From Dendrolimus kikuchii (Eukaryota > Arthropoda > Insecta > Lepidoptera > Lasiocampidae), in contig CM034409.1 in the NCBI GenBank assembly GCA_019925095.2, positions 3,165,001 through 3,229,000 of the forward strand: DNA of 64,000 nucleotides, written 5' to 3'. The position numbers were made by a program, and so were the translations under genes. The notes under the pieces were generated by a model. The model was not told the origin of the DNA. It worked only from the letters and a program-made list of their open reading frames with translations, and ran no database searches. Of this stretch, positions 17,690 to 29,104 are shown piece after piece. How positions within the stretch are numbered: position 1 is the stretch's first letter; the number at the start of each line of letters is the position of its first letter.

Positions 17690-19498
17690 ATAAATAAAAT
17701 AATAAAAAGTGTTTCAACAAATAAACAAACGATAATACTGATTCTGTCTTCATATATGACGCTTAGCTTGTCGTCTAGTTTAAGAGTTCAGATGTATCCT
17801 AACAATACCTTCTCTCCTCAATGTACTGTAAAAAATATGGCATCTCCTCACGATAAGCTCTAAAACAAAGTTGCTTACGATATAAAGTATGTTTGAAAAC
17901 ACAACTGAGCCGTGGTTGATTTATGACAGCAGTTACTAGAACGTAAGATAACTCCATCATTTTGATATACAATTAAAAAGTTTAAAGTAGACGTTTATTG
18001 ACACTGTCTGTTTCCGATACGATACCGATATTCATAAAAATAAAAAAGATATATCCTAACTGATATTTTTTTTTCTATAAATGAAGTATTTAAGAAGAAA
18101 TACCTCATTAATATTACCATCTAATCTAAACCACTAATAAGTAATTTAAATGTAACCTAAATTAACTAAAAGTATTTATACTAAGAAAGTGTCCATTGAC
18201 ACTTTTCTTAATGTCTCTATTAAAGGAAAGACACTTTGTTCATGTGTTCTATATTAATAGATAGAATATTACACTACACTTTTGTTTTATTTATAGCACT
18301 TTGAACTATCAAATGGTTTTGTCCTTTTGGGCCTTCTCGTTATGTCCGTGTTGTCGTGGAGCTGATACTTGTAAAGAATTTTCTAAATTTTTTGAATAAG
18401 ATGATGCAGGCTATCTCGATTTTTAAAGTAAAATCTTTTTTAGGCACGTTAGGCACAGATATAAAGTTTTCACGTCCGACTGTCGCACGACTGACAGTTT
18501 TTTGTATTAATTCAAAAACGTAAAAATTTACTGAATTCAAATGTATCATTTTAAAGTCAGTCTAGGTGTAGGTAGGTCTTGAATTCGGTTCCTACTAGGC
18601 TTAGTTTTTTAAACGAACTTTCAAAAATTAAGACATACTCTACAAAATATGTCTAGAAAGCGACAGTACAAATAAATACAGATCAGCATTTATATTTTTA
18701 ATTTCACGTTCCATTTCCAGTAATATTCAAGAAACAAACTTTTTGTTACGTTATACTAGTCTGGGTGTTAGTGGATTCGGGACTAAACATGTTCGTCATA
18801 TATTTTACATAACGCAAGCAAGGATTACCTGCAAGAACTTGTACATTAATAAAATGTGTTATTTATCGGCCGAATTATTTTTAGAATTTAATGGCCATGA
18901 TCGTCGTACGTATGCGAGAAACACAGCTATTCTGTATTTAAATAAAATTCACATACACACTTACACATATAAATTGTGAAAAGCAAAGGTTAGAATGCAT
19001 GAAGTTTTAAATATCTATATTCATATATTAGCAAATTAATATTACTGGTTCCGATATATCGGAAGCTAATATGTCCGATATATCGACATCGGATGCATCT
19101 CTAGTATAAGTTTATAGCGATGTTGCAAAAATAACACTAGTTTTTCGTGTTTATACGCGTCTTTAAATCATGACCATATTTACAGCGGATCCATGTTGTT
19201 GGCTCCAGTAATCACGTCAAACGGTACGTCGTCCGGTAATTAGGACAGGGTGAATGAGCTCAGGTTGATTATATCGGATTCATGATCGTCATGTTTTTCT
19301 TAACCAGTGCTGCAGTGTATTCAGAGTGGTAATAAAGTCAAAGGTCTGGCAGGGCAAGGCGATTTTGGCCTACATTACAGTGAATTTCGGTTATAGCGAC
19401 GATGAAGTGACATCTAAATTTCCGTCGCTATAATCATACGTAGGAAGAAATACAAAATAAAAATATTTCTTTTCACTCAATTTTTTTTTTGGAATATA
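17690..19498. other. 1.8 kb without recognisable gene or repeat
   Basis: This is AT-rich DNA with only short frames. A CCGATATATCGG palindrome pair lies at 19050-19080 next to GGATGCATCTCTAGTA, possibly an end of an old DNA transposon. An inverted pair (CGGTTATAGCGACG / CGTCGCTATAATC) sits at 19390-19430. Confidence 0.3.
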
Positions 19499-19499
19499 A

Positions 19500-19861
19500 T
19501 CTATATATTAATACGTGAAGCAAAAACTTTATACCTCTTTTTACGAAGATTGCGCGGACGGAGGAGTATAAAATTTCGCACACTTATAGTTTATACACAG
19601 AAGGAGTGCAGAATGCTATTTTTTTTATTATGCATAAAAAATACATTAAATCAATAAAAAAAACATTACACATATTACCGTGTATTTGACACACGCACGC
19701 ATATATGCTCTTTTGTTTATTGTTTAAGTCAAATTAACAGTGTAGTAGTCTTGGCGAAATCTGTGATTATAGAAGTCTTTGACAACAGAACCTTAATAAT
19801 TTTCAAACTTATAATTTAAATGAATGATAATGGTTGAATTTCGACCACGGTCGCCCACTAG
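19500..19861 (+). mobile_element. Hel-C copy 2, complete
   Basis: It starts TCTATATATTAATACGTGAA and ends CGCCCACTAG before T. The subterminal GGTTGAATTTCGACC is a hairpin, perfect as GGTCGAATTTCGACC in sister copies. TC start, hairpin and CTAG end support a Helitron-like assignment. Confidence 0.7.
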
Positions 19862-19867
19862 TAATAA

Positions 19868-20155
19868 TAAACCTGTAGGAGGCTTTGCGGCGAAGCCTTG
19901 GATGAGTAGCGACACCTTGGTTCCGCCTCCGTGCTTGCCTTAGCCAGCCGGCACGGAGTGGAGATCGCTAGAGCTAAGACTCAAGCTCTAGGGGTGGAAG
20001 GGATAAATGGCATAACGTCAGAAGTAGCTTCGGTGAACCTGCTGCCATTGGGCAGGACCTCTGGTATTGTTAATGTCCATAGCTAACGGTAACCACTTTC
20101 TATCACAGTCGGGCCGTCAGCCTGTATTTATGCTGTCCTCTAGCAATAAAAAAAA
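19868..20155 (+). mobile_element. Second SINE subfamily (Metulj-like)
   Basis: It ends in GTTAATGTCCATAGCTAACG, GTAACCACTTTCTATCACAG, GGGCCGTCAGCCTG and AGCAATAAAAAAAA, like the 3' half of SINE-B copy 11 at 40567. The 5' half (CTCCGTGCTTGCCTTAGCC, GAGCTAAGACTCAAGCTC) is unrelated to SINE-B. Confidence 0.5.
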
Positions 20156-20461
20156 TATATTGTTTATGGCGATTATTTCAGCGTTCAAATAACTCGATTG
20201 TTCATTATCTGTGCGAATCGATTATTGACTCGATTGTAATTTTGGGTCGAACGATTACTCGATTGATTATACAACTCCGAATCGCTCTACCCTCGAATCT
20301 AATTCCGACAGATCGGGATTGAAATTTGAACGTTTCTTACTCTTGATTTCAACACTAGCGCCAAATTGATTTGAGATTGCGTGTCAATTTGGAGAACTAA
20401 ACGAAATCGGAATCGGGATCTTATCGCTACTCTCGAGTTGATTTTGACAGCTGTGTATTGC

Positions 20462-20900
20462 GACAATATTGTGTTGACTATTGTGATTTTTCCAATAACA
20501 AAAGTGTAACTTTTTAGAAATTGTTTTGCGTTTTAAGTGGTTTTTAATAAATAATAAGTTCCTAATATGGCTAAATTAGTACTAATATCGCACATTTTAC
20601 GTAAAATGCACAATAAAAACTACAAGAAAGAAGAAATGAGCCTCGTATAATGCGTTATACAAATAGCGTATTTTCAATGATTGAAGACGAATTTATAGCG
20701 AATTATAGAGTGAGCTAGGACTTATTTGAGGAAGTTTATGAAACATAAAACCCTTTTTATCAACTCCGAAGTGAAGTGATATACCGCCAAGTAGGTTTGT
20801 TGTCCTTGTGTATGAAGTACGAACACAAAGCCCACATTGTAGTTTATCTAATGAAACAAAACATTCTTTGCATTTAATACAGTACTTATCCTGGTTTGTA
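20462..20900 (+). pseudogene. PIF/Harbinger-like transposase remnant
   Basis: After a short frame from 20567 (MAKLVLISHILRKMHNKNYK), the sequence at about 20672-20760 reads IEDEFIANYRVS, stop, DLFEEVYET, then further broken frames. E.EFI..YR.S.DLFE.L.E...P resembles the N-terminal part of HARBI1-type nucleases. Stops and frame breaks are frequent. It pairs with the remnants at 21660-22330. Confidence 0.4.
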
Positions 20901-20943
20901 AGTGTTTACTTTAATATTATATATGTTTTAGAATTAATAAAGA

Positions 20944-20984
20944 AATAAAATACCGCGCTTAAATTAAAATGTAGTTTTATTATA
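20944..20984. mobile_element. REP-G end fragment
   Basis: ATACCGCGCTTAAATTAAAA with TGTAGTTTTATTATAG is a decayed REP-G terminus. Confidence 0.4.
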
Positions 20985-21311
20985 GTACATACATACATAC
21001 ATACATACATAACTTCACGCCAGTTCCCTTGCGGGGTAGGCACGAACAACAGAGTGCCATTTAGGCTTATTCTTACACACCTCAACATTCAAACTCTTGT
21101 CAAAGCTTTGTTCTTAAGGCTCCTGACATCACCTTCTGCTAGTACACGATCAATTTGATCATGGAAGGTGTGTCGTGGCCTTCCACGACTTCTGCATCCA
21201 TCCACTTTTGCATTGTATATTTGTTTAGTCATTCTTTCATCATGCATTCTTTCCACATGCCCGAACCACCGGAGCATTCCTTTCCTTACCTTCACCCCGA
21301 CACTCTCTTTC
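20985..21311 (-). mobile_element. LINE-A copy 8
   Basis: The minus strand carries ESVGVKVRKGMLRWFGHVER through RSLKN, followed by a deletion within the CMTRVMNVKEASEV region and the pol end with a long (ATGT)n tail. No clean duplication was found. Confidence 0.8.
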
Positions 21312-21663
21312 TAAGTAACTAGGTTTTACCCTAATAAAGAACTTTTTGAATGGATTCAACAATTCCAGAGATTATGTTATACGAATTTTTTAAATTTCAA
21401 AACTATTACTCTAATCACCTATTTATATTGTCATGTCCCTTACGGGGTAGACAGAGGGGATTATGCTACTAAACTTTAACTACTTGTATACAATTAAATT
21501 TAACACGTCCTGAACATTATATTATAATTGAGATAATTCAATTATTTGTATTTTTATTAAAGTATAAATTAAACTACCTATTTTTAAATAATTATAATGA
21601 AACAATATATAGAGTTATTTAAGATAAAAAATATATTTAATTAGCAATTATCAAGGCTCTGGC

Positions 21664-21890
21664 ATTTTCCTGACAATTTCCAAAATGGTATTGGAGATTA
21701 ATACGAGAGCATTTTCTACATTGCCCAGATTTTCAGACATTTGTAGAAATTCCTGTGCAAACTGCTTCATCTTCTGTTTTCACAAATTGCAGCACATTAT
21801 CTTTATCTAAATATCTGCACGGGGTTGAAGGGTAACATCGGCAGGATTGTGGTCTTGTGCCTCGAAGCGGAGTGGTTGCTGGTGTATCTA
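21664..21890 (-). pseudogene. Harbinger-type second protein (Myb/MADF-like) 3' exon remnant
   Basis: The minus strand reads MKQFAQEFLQMSENLGNVEN, ALVLISNTILEIVRKMPEP and stop (about 21664-21762). Upstream, after an apparent splice acceptor (TTTATATTTTAG at about 21888), lies a Thr/Pro-rich frame TPATTPLRGTRP. A C-terminal helix of this kind is usual in the DNA-binding partner protein of Harbinger elements. One frameshift separates the two parts. Confidence 0.4.
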
Positions 21891-22254
21891 AAATATAAAA
21901 AACAATAATGTAGAATCTTAGTTGGTTAACTTATTGGTTAATACAAATCAAAAGTTCAGTAAAAAATACTAAAGCGTATTTTTTTGTTACGACCTAAATA
22001 TTTATCACAAAACACTTCAATTATGCATACTTAATTGGGTTCTGTGAACGATGGGTTGTTATTTATGTTTGGCATTCCCAAACATTTTAACAAAAACTTT
22101 CTTGTGTAATGTGCTCTCATCAAGTGACAAATAAACAATAAGATCGGCAAAATAAGAAAGAAACACAAACAACTAACAGCTGCTTTGAAGTACGATATTA
22201 GTATTACTTTAATATATTAAAACGGATTGAGTTTGTACTTACGACTTATTAGAT

Positions 22255-22335
22255 AATTGATACAATATCCTCTATTACAGTTGGATTCCACTTGTATAAC
22301 TGTCTTAAATCACGGCTGGCACACAATATATCTCT
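22255..22335 (-). pseudogene. Possible SANT/Myb-like exon fragment
   Basis: The minus strand reads YKWNPTVIEDIVSII followed by stops, then GTAAGTAC, a good splice donor. It may be the 5' exon of the protein at 21664-21890. The match is short. Confidence 0.25.
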
Positions 22336-22921
22336 GAAAATCTAATTCCACTTACATTTGGGAATTCGACAGAGAACTGAGAGAACTTTGAGTATTATGA
22401 TAGTGTAGGCAACGGTCACAACACATACAGTTAAAGTCATGAATGTATTTATGATTTAAACAATGTTTTTTTTCAGATTTTAATTTAAAATGCTACAAAT
22501 AATCAGTCAAACAATCTTTACTAATATATCTATTTATTACTCGTGTTATTTAAAAGATTAACTATTTTAAAGTCTTCCTAGCGAATTATGTTGATGTGTT
22601 GACCAACACCAATGCGACGCTTTATGGAACTAACTTCACGCGTCCTAAACAATCGCAATCTAATCTTAATTTTAATCCAATGTTGCTTCAGTAGTACCGA
22701 ATCACGTCACTTCAAAATTGACATTGGGATTGAATTGGTCTTGTATTGGTATTGAGATTAACTTGGAGAGTAAAGGCCCAGTAACGGATATTATTTTAGA
22801 TCTTATTTAATTGCATAAAATTTGAAATCGTATAATAATATACAGTGGTCAGCATTTTGTCTTTCGCTGAAACTTTTTCGTCTAGCCTCATCCGCGAGTA
22901 ACGTGCGATAAAGAACTTCGT
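22336..22921. other. Unassigned; possible flank of the Harbinger-like element
   Basis: No terminal inverted repeat could be fixed with confidence. Confidence 0.3.
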
Positions 22922-22966
22922 TCAAATAAAGTGCCGCGTTTAAAACCGTTTAAAAGTAGTGTTAAT
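22922..22966. mobile_element. REP-G end fragment, decayed
   Basis: AAGTGCCGCGTTTAAAACCG with TTTAAAAGTAGTGTTAATTA is a mutated REP-G terminus. Confidence 0.4.
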
Positions 22967-24087
22967 TATTTTATTTATCTTGAGAGGAAGTAATCTTTTG
23001 CCGTCATAAAGCAAAGCATTAGTTAACACGCAATTTCTTCACTAATCTATTCGCATCTAAATAAATAGCTTTCCATCGGCCGTAAAGCGATTGCAAACAT
23101 ACAAAAAGTCTCAATGCATGTCATTAATAAAATGAACAGGATACAGTGTGGTGCAGTTCCGCGTAAAAAATGACACTTTATGTGTCACTGAACTATAATA
23201 GTGATGTACTAGTACTACTTACTATATTAATCAATTCTTTTTTTAGAAAATTGATACAGAATTTATATGAGATACTTTTTATAATTATCGACTAACAAAT
23301 AAGCACAAATTGTATATCTCCTAGCTAAGCAAGTTACACTTGTGTCATGGGTAACTTGTTAGATGCACCTTTAAGTCGGTGCTTTACTTACTAGGTAAGA
23401 AGAATTACCTGGCCTGGCTTTAAAAATCTGATCGAGGCCTGATTTATAAATCTGAGGTCTGATTTAAAAAATTGAGGTCCTTCCTGTCTGGAAAAATCTG
23501 ATTGAGAACTTATTTGACCGATTTTACAATAGACCAAAAATCTATCTCACGTGTGATCGAAATCTGGTAAAAGACAAAAGGCATCTGCCAGGATCCGAAT
23601 TTATGCTATTGGATTGAGACTTGGTTGTATTAATAACTAATTCGGAGTTTCTATATCCTACTGTTCCTTCATTTGTCTTGCTACTGGTTAAAATTTGACA
23701 TAAACTCCATACAAATAATGACAATTTCCTAGAAACGGTAAGAAATAATGCATAGTAAGTTAATTAATTATAAGAAACTCGACGGCATAAGTCAACATAA
23801 TTTTAACCCACAATGTTTAATGTTAATTGTATCGATTACTTATTATATACTAGCTTTTTCGAAATAAATTAAATAATAAAACATTGTTAATGTTATGACA
23901 ATTCATAAACTTCATTACTATGACGATGTATTTATTTATTTAATTTGTTTGGAAAACATACAATAATTAATATTCTTAAATATAAAACACAAAATTAATA
24001 CATATATGAATCAAGTTTCCACTAAAAAATAATTTATATGATAAAAATAAAAAATTGGTTCAAATAGTTAATTACAAAAAAAAAATG
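22967..24087. other. 1.1 kb without recognisable gene or repeat
   Basis: Near 23415-23510, AAAAATCTGAT and ATCTGAGGTCTGATTTA recur in a loose ~30-bp pattern. Nothing else was recognised. Confidence 0.3.
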
Positions 24088-24425
24088 CATACATACATAC
24101 ATAACTTCACGCCAGTTCCCTTGCGGGGTAGGCACGAACAACAGAGTGCCATTTAGGCTTATTCTTACACACCTCACTTGCCTCTTTGACATTCATAACT
24201 CTTGTCATGCAAGCTCGTCTGTTCTTAAGGCTTCTGACATCACCTTCTGCTAGTACACGATCAATTTGATCATGGAAGGTGTGTCGTGGCCTTCCACGAC
24301 TTCTGCATCCATCCACTTTTGCATCGTATATCTGTTTAGTCATTCTTTCATCATGCATTCTTTCCACATGCCCGAACCACCGGAGCATTCCTTTCCTTAC
24401 CTTCACCCCGACACTCTCTTTCAGA
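24088..24425 (-). mobile_element. LINE-A copy 9
   Basis: A complete 99-codon tail frame on the minus strand runs from MKVRKGMLRWFGHVERMHDE to YPARELA-stop. The flanks are CAAAAAAAAAATG (24075-24087) and CAAAAAAAATG (24426-24436), a duplication whose A-run has changed length. Confidence 0.85.
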
Positions 24426-25189
24426 CAAAAAAAATGTTATTAAAATTTAATAATAGAGCCAATAAAACGCAAAGTCCGCATTTGTCTATCAGTCAGAATA
24501 GTGCCTACTTTATTTCGGGATAAAAGGTATCATATGTCCTTTGGCAAGGTGTTTGCAAAATTTCGTGACGATTTGTCACATAGCTAAGCGGTAAAAGCGT
24601 AACAAACAAACTCACTTTCGCATTTATAATATTCGTAAGAATGAGTTATTATCGATATAATTATTACAACGTTCCCATCACTAGCTTGTGGTTGTCACGG
24701 TTGCGGTTGGTTCGTCTCTCGATCCGCTGGACTGAGTCTGAGTACGGATCCGATGCGCTCGCGCAGTTTACATAATATACATTTTTTTGCCAGCTTACTT
24801 AATTATGATACGCTCGTAAGAAGCACTCTTAGATTTAGAATAATAATTACAATAAGTAGCTCCTACGCTGTTAGAAGTATCTCATGTTTTATATAATGTG
24901 ATTTACATGTTTTGTTATTACTATTATTTATTTTAAGTTGTTAATGACGGCTTCGTTGGAGCTCATTCTTTATTAATATTTTTAAATTAAAAAAAACATG
25001 CTTGGTTGCTTCATATTTTGCAAATAACGAAAAAGTTAACTTCAGCAATAAATATTGATTAAAGAACTATGAGAAAACAAAATTTAATTGCATATAATCG
25101 AATACAATGCAAGAAAACTTAACTTATTTGTATTGTATTCTACTCAGAGTCCCTCAAGACTATAAGTAGAATACTGAGCCTAGATCACC
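24426..25189. other. Unassigned, with Helitron-like scrap
   Basis: GGGATAAAAGGTATCATATG and CTTTCGCATTTATAATATTC (24515-24640) read like a Helitron 3' part. The rest is AT-rich and unassigned. Confidence 0.3.
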
Positions 25190-25742
25190 GTCTTCTATGG
25201 GTAAGTGCCCAGAAGGCTGGCTACGTTTCCTCGCTGGATCGCCATACTGATCCGTTGGCCGAGGTAAGCACCAGCCCTCTGATCACCTGAAGAGTCAATG
25301 AGTCGTTTCAATAAATGTTGGTAGAGGCTCATGGCCTCAGGACCCCACGGTCCAAGCGTCTCGACAGCAAACGGCACAAACATATAACTCTCACTGAGGG
25401 TTGCATATTTGCGCCGCTTGAGTGATTCGGCTGTTTCCGCCGCTGAACCGGCTGATCTAGACGTGTTTGGTAAATGGGACGCGGCCAACGTGTCTACGCA
25501 ATTCGCATCCCACACCAAAGGCTTGCCACGCTGCCAGGGAATTAGGAGTCATTCCGCCGGGACGCCTACCATCGTCACGTGCAATACCGTTCGGCTCCAA
25601 TAAAGCCGGCACGTTAGCGGTGGCAAGCGCCCTCCGTAAGACATCATTCAAGGCAGCGTGGCGTGACCATCTGCCGGCACTGCGGCGGCAAGAAAGACCG
25701 TGGTATCCCGGGCCGATTATCTCTGTTCCACAGACGCACTAT
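25190..25742 (-). pseudogene. LINE-H copy 2, frameshifted
   Basis: The minus strand reads LNDVLRR-type sequence ([36 protein letters not shown]). After a frameshift near 25520 it reads [46 protein letters not shown]-like GQRISMAIQRGNVASLLGT. The motif order matches 1422-2306. The catalytic-type aspartate is lost here: RPGG instead of RPDG. Confidence 0.65.
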
Positions 25743-25972
25743 TGATATATTGAAATTTTCTTTTTAGTATTCCTATACCTAAAGAATCACAGTCCACTCA
25801 GCCGTTTCCAGTAGTCTCATTGGCACAGATATAAAAAGGCAATTCTATATTCAATAGAAAATAGCCTCTCGAGACTCTGGCTGAACTAAAAAGTTCTTAA
25901 CACAAGTGATGCTAAGATCGCACTGTTATACCGAATAAAAGTGTACTCTTTAAAAAATAATAATTATCGTGT
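25743..25972. other. Unassigned DNA
   Basis: Nothing recognised. Confidence 0.3.
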
Positions 25973-26266
25973 ATAGAAAAATAAACCGCCGAAATGTATG
26001 TACGCACAACGACTTTACCGATTTTGATTAAAATTTTTGTGTGTGTTTGGGTGGGTCCCCGGATGGTTTAAATTTACAACTGGCACAGGTAAGTGGCGCT
26101 GGGATCGGGTTCTAGGATCCTCCTAATCTTCTGAGCCAATTTTGATGATTTTGTTTTTGTGTGTCTAAATGGGTCCCCGAATGGTTTAGACTCACAATTG
26201 GAACCGGTAGGTGGCACTAGATTTTTATTTTTTCAAGGCACGACAACCTCTGCCGGGACAGCTAGT
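25973..26266 (+). mobile_element. Hel-E copy 3
   Basis: It has two internal modules and ends CTCTGCCGGGACAGCTAG before T. The hairpin arm reads GGCACGACAACCTCTGCC, slightly decayed from GGCAG...CTGCC. Confidence 0.65.
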
Positions 26267-27179
26267 TTGTTATATAGGCTAATATAAGAAGGAATACAAT
26301 TAATTAATTAATTAAGATTAAGATTTCAAAATACGTCTGTCTCTAGAGGTGGCGCGATCCGAACTGTCACGAGCTGTGGGGTGCAGTAGGATGAGAAGTA
26401 TGGGATGCTGAGGAAGCACCTCGTCAGCATTTTAGCTTGCGGTTTAGGTATGTAGACTTCGAAGCGTACTCCAAGAACACTCAGAGACAGTGAATCGTGG
26501 CCGTGTATAGCCAGTCTACATTTGCAAATGAATGTCGTTCTAGACCAATGGCCAGTATTCACCTATATACGTATCTATGTTTATGTTAAAGAAATAACAG
26601 TGCGACATCCGTCCGTCTAGGGAGCAGTTGAAAACCAGCGTCGGACACTTGTGTCTGACATTTACTGGACTTTATCCATTTGCTACCATCGCGAGACACG
26701 CTGTTTCTTCCGTATTTAGGATATTAATTTTCAGTTCTCTAATGTGTAATGTCTCGCAATGTATCCAAATAAATGATTTTCATGTAAGAGTTTAATTAAA
26801 AAATACGTCTGCACTACATGATGGTTAATAATGCTCTCTCCTTATTAGAGAAAATCAAATTGGTTTTATATAATGTACAATTGCAAGCAATTGTACATAT
26901 AATACAGTGGCGCTCCTATATGTTTTGTACTTTTCTCCTTTTGTTATGTTTGAATGGTTGCCGAAAAATTTTTCGGGGTTCGACGAACTATATTTTGTTG
27001 GTAAGGGTAATTAATCTTCAGCCATTTTGAGGAGCGGACCGATTGTATTTTATCCGTGTGTGATTTTAATAAAGTATTTCATATCTTATGTGTATGATTT
27101 TTGGAAAAATGTAGTTTTATATTCGATTGATCCCCGCTACACGAGCATTATGGAAGTGAATATATATTGATATGAAAAC
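26267..27179. other. Unassigned; one 24-bp palindrome
   Basis: TGTACAATTGC-AA-GCAATTGTACA at 26874-26897 is a perfect palindrome with a 2-bp centre. Frames at 26326-26562 and 26818-27030 have no recognised features. Confidence 0.3.
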
Positions 27180-27290
27180 TGTCATGCCCAAAAAAAAAAA
27201 ATTGAACCCGGTTGCAGCGCCACCTATCGGGTCCTATTGTGAATCTAAACCACCACGGGACCCACTTGAACATATACAAAAAAAATATGT
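27180..27290 (-). mobile_element. Hel-E module fragment
   Basis: TGCAGCGCCACCTATCGGGT and CTAAACCACCACGGGACCC match one Hel-E module in reverse. Confidence 0.5.
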
Positions 27291-27316
27291 GTGTGTGTGT
27301 GTGTGTGTGTGTGTAT
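27283..27316 (+). repeat. (GT)n microsatellite
   Basis: About 15 uninterrupted GT units lie at the junction between the Hel-E fragment and a REP-L-like fragment. Confidence 0.9.
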
Positions 27317-27327
27317 GCAGTTCACAC

Positions 27328-27430
27328 GTAGTAGAAGTAAAACTTCTAAGAATATACTCACAGATAACTTTTATTAATATAAATATGACTCCATGGGCCT
27401 ACATCTGTCCAAAAACAATTAAATTATATG
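27328..27430 (+). mobile_element. REP-L-like fragment
   Basis: AGTAGAAGTAAAACTTCTAA, GAATATACTCACAGATAA and TTATTAATATAAATATGACT parallel 64-140, the left end of REP-L copy 1. Confidence 0.5.
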
Positions 27431-27547
27431 AAACTATCCAAAGGCTGCACTGAATCTAACGCAATAAGAATGATCAAAATCGGTTCAGAAACAAGAAAAT
27501 TATCGCTGAACTTACTTAAAAATATATATATTTACACAATGAATTCA

Positions 27548-27580
27548 GAACCTCCTCCTTTTTTTTGAAGTTGGTTAAAA
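27548..27580 (-). mobile_element. REP-F end fragment
   Basis: GAACCTCCTCCTTTTTTTTG with AAGTTGGTTAAA is the reverse complement of the REP-F start. Confidence 0.5.
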
Positions 27581-27884
27581 ATGATATAAGCAATTGTCCA
27601 AACACCACGACGTCCTTACAACCTTAGGCATCAGAACAATGAACTAGACCGTATTAATTATCCCATTTGCAGACGGGCTATAATAGACCGTTGTCCACTA
27701 ATGAATCGCAGTATTCATTACGACTGTCCGTACATCACGCTATCATTGATCGAGATGAATGGATGAAATATCACACTTTTATCATTATTAATTTGTTTTG
27801 ATGATCTCATTGGAATGAGAAGACAGTAGGCTATTTAAAAAGTTTAAATTGCGAACTTGACACATGTACTAATAAATTAATATT
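27581..27884. other. Unassigned DNA
   Basis: Nothing recognised. Confidence 0.3.
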
Positions 27885-28175
27885 ATAGATAGATAGATCA
27901 ACACTTTATTGCTTACCAAATATACAATTACAAAAATGCACGATTACAATTGTTGCGGACAGAGAGCACCCCCCTGACCCGCCTGCCGGAGCACACCTAC
28001 TCTCCGTGCCCTGCAAACTGCCGACGCCCATAGCTCGCACAATTAGCAGCTAGGCGTCGGACGGAACGCGGGATACAGGACTCACTTACCAATCTCACAC
28101 CTCTCACTCGACTCTCTCGCGCACTTACTTTTTCGTATTATCACCAATACGTGCTTCTTCTATGTATAATTTGAT
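27885..28175 (-). mobile_element. LINE 3' UTR with TAGATA tail
   Basis: On the minus strand it ends ...CAATAAAGTGTTGATCTATCTATC. That AATAAAGTGTTGATC plus (CTAT)n pattern is a common lepidopteran LINE 3' end. Upstream is a GC-rich stretch (27970-28060). Confidence 0.45.
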
Positions 28176-28181
28176 TGTAAA

Positions 28182-28494
28182 TTTTATCCGTGCAGGAACG
28201 GAGAAAGAATACAAATTCCTGCAGCCAGGCGGCCTGTCGTAAGAGGCGACAAAACAACCCACAGCCATATAGTAGGGTATCTATCCGTCTGGATGGTTAC
28301 CACTCCTAGTCTAGAATAAACTGCCATAACAATCTTGAGTTGTGTTTTGGCATCAGTGGCGATTCTCCAATTAACCTTTCGAGGCCGGCAGCACATTGGT
28401 TGCACTACTCGTGTTGCAAATATCCATACGCGACAGAAACCACTTTCCATCAGGTGAGCCTACAATCTGTGTGCTATGCTCATGCAATAAATAA
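28182..28494 (+). mobile_element. SINE-B copy 6, diverged
   Basis: The head (TTTTATCCGTGCAGGAACGG) is intact. The middle is diverged and the tail reads CATGCAATAAATAAAG. Confidence 0.7.
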
Positions 28495-28567
28495 AGTGAT
28501 AACGCAGTCGGAAAGTTTGAACCATCTTTTATCCTTAAATAGATCTTTAATATGACTTTGGCTTAAT

Positions 28568-28618
28568 TCGTGCCTACCCCGCAAGGGAACTGGCGTGAAG
28601 TTATGTATGTATGTATGT
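28568..28618 (+). mobile_element. LINE-A copy 10, only 51 bp
   Basis: It carries TCGTGCCTACCCCGCAAGGG through the stop and (ATGT)n. The 13-bp duplication ACTTTGGCTTAAT is at 28555-28567 and 28619-28631. This is the smallest copy in the window. Confidence 0.85.
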
Positions 28619-28739
28619 ACTTTGGCTTAATGACTAAATTAGCGTATAAAGTACCCTCAATGTAATATAATTATGTATACAGAATCTACCATGTACAGAG
28701 AACTAATTTGGAAGGTATATAAATCAAATTATGTATAAT

Positions 28740-29030
28740 CAAATCTCTCGGGGAGTGTACCTTCGAATTGCACGAGCTGATTCCTCCATCCCATTTTTAC
28801 TATCGGACAACCTGACGCACCGGTTTGCGCCACCGTTACATGGTGGAAACACCACCAGTCCGAACCAAGCTTTTCGCTTCATCATTTCTGGTGCGCACTG
28901 CCGAAGAATGGAATAATTTACCGGAGTCTGTTTTTCCTGACAAATACAGTCTTGAAGTCTTCAAGTAAAGTAAAGTCAAGTAAGCGTTCTCCGTCCTAGA
29001 CTGCGTCGTCACTCAACATCAGGTGAGACA
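28740..29030 (+). pseudogene. LINE protein C-terminal fragment (family J), copy 1
   Basis: Frames read [20 protein letters not shown], then after a shift [17 protein letters not shown] and [25 protein letters not shown] is a LINE pol C-terminus. The segment is shared with 46385-46600 (reverse) and 58945-59190. Confidence 0.6.
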
Positions 29031-29104
29031 GTGGTCCAATGCAAACTTATACATCCACAAAAAAAATGTGACGGAGAAAGATATCGACGTGTACATACTA
29101 CTTG

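Noticed and set aside
18180..18215. Short stem-loop resembling a terminator (AAAGTGTC...GACACTTT)
   Set aside because: Such terminators do not apply in this genome and no gene ends there.
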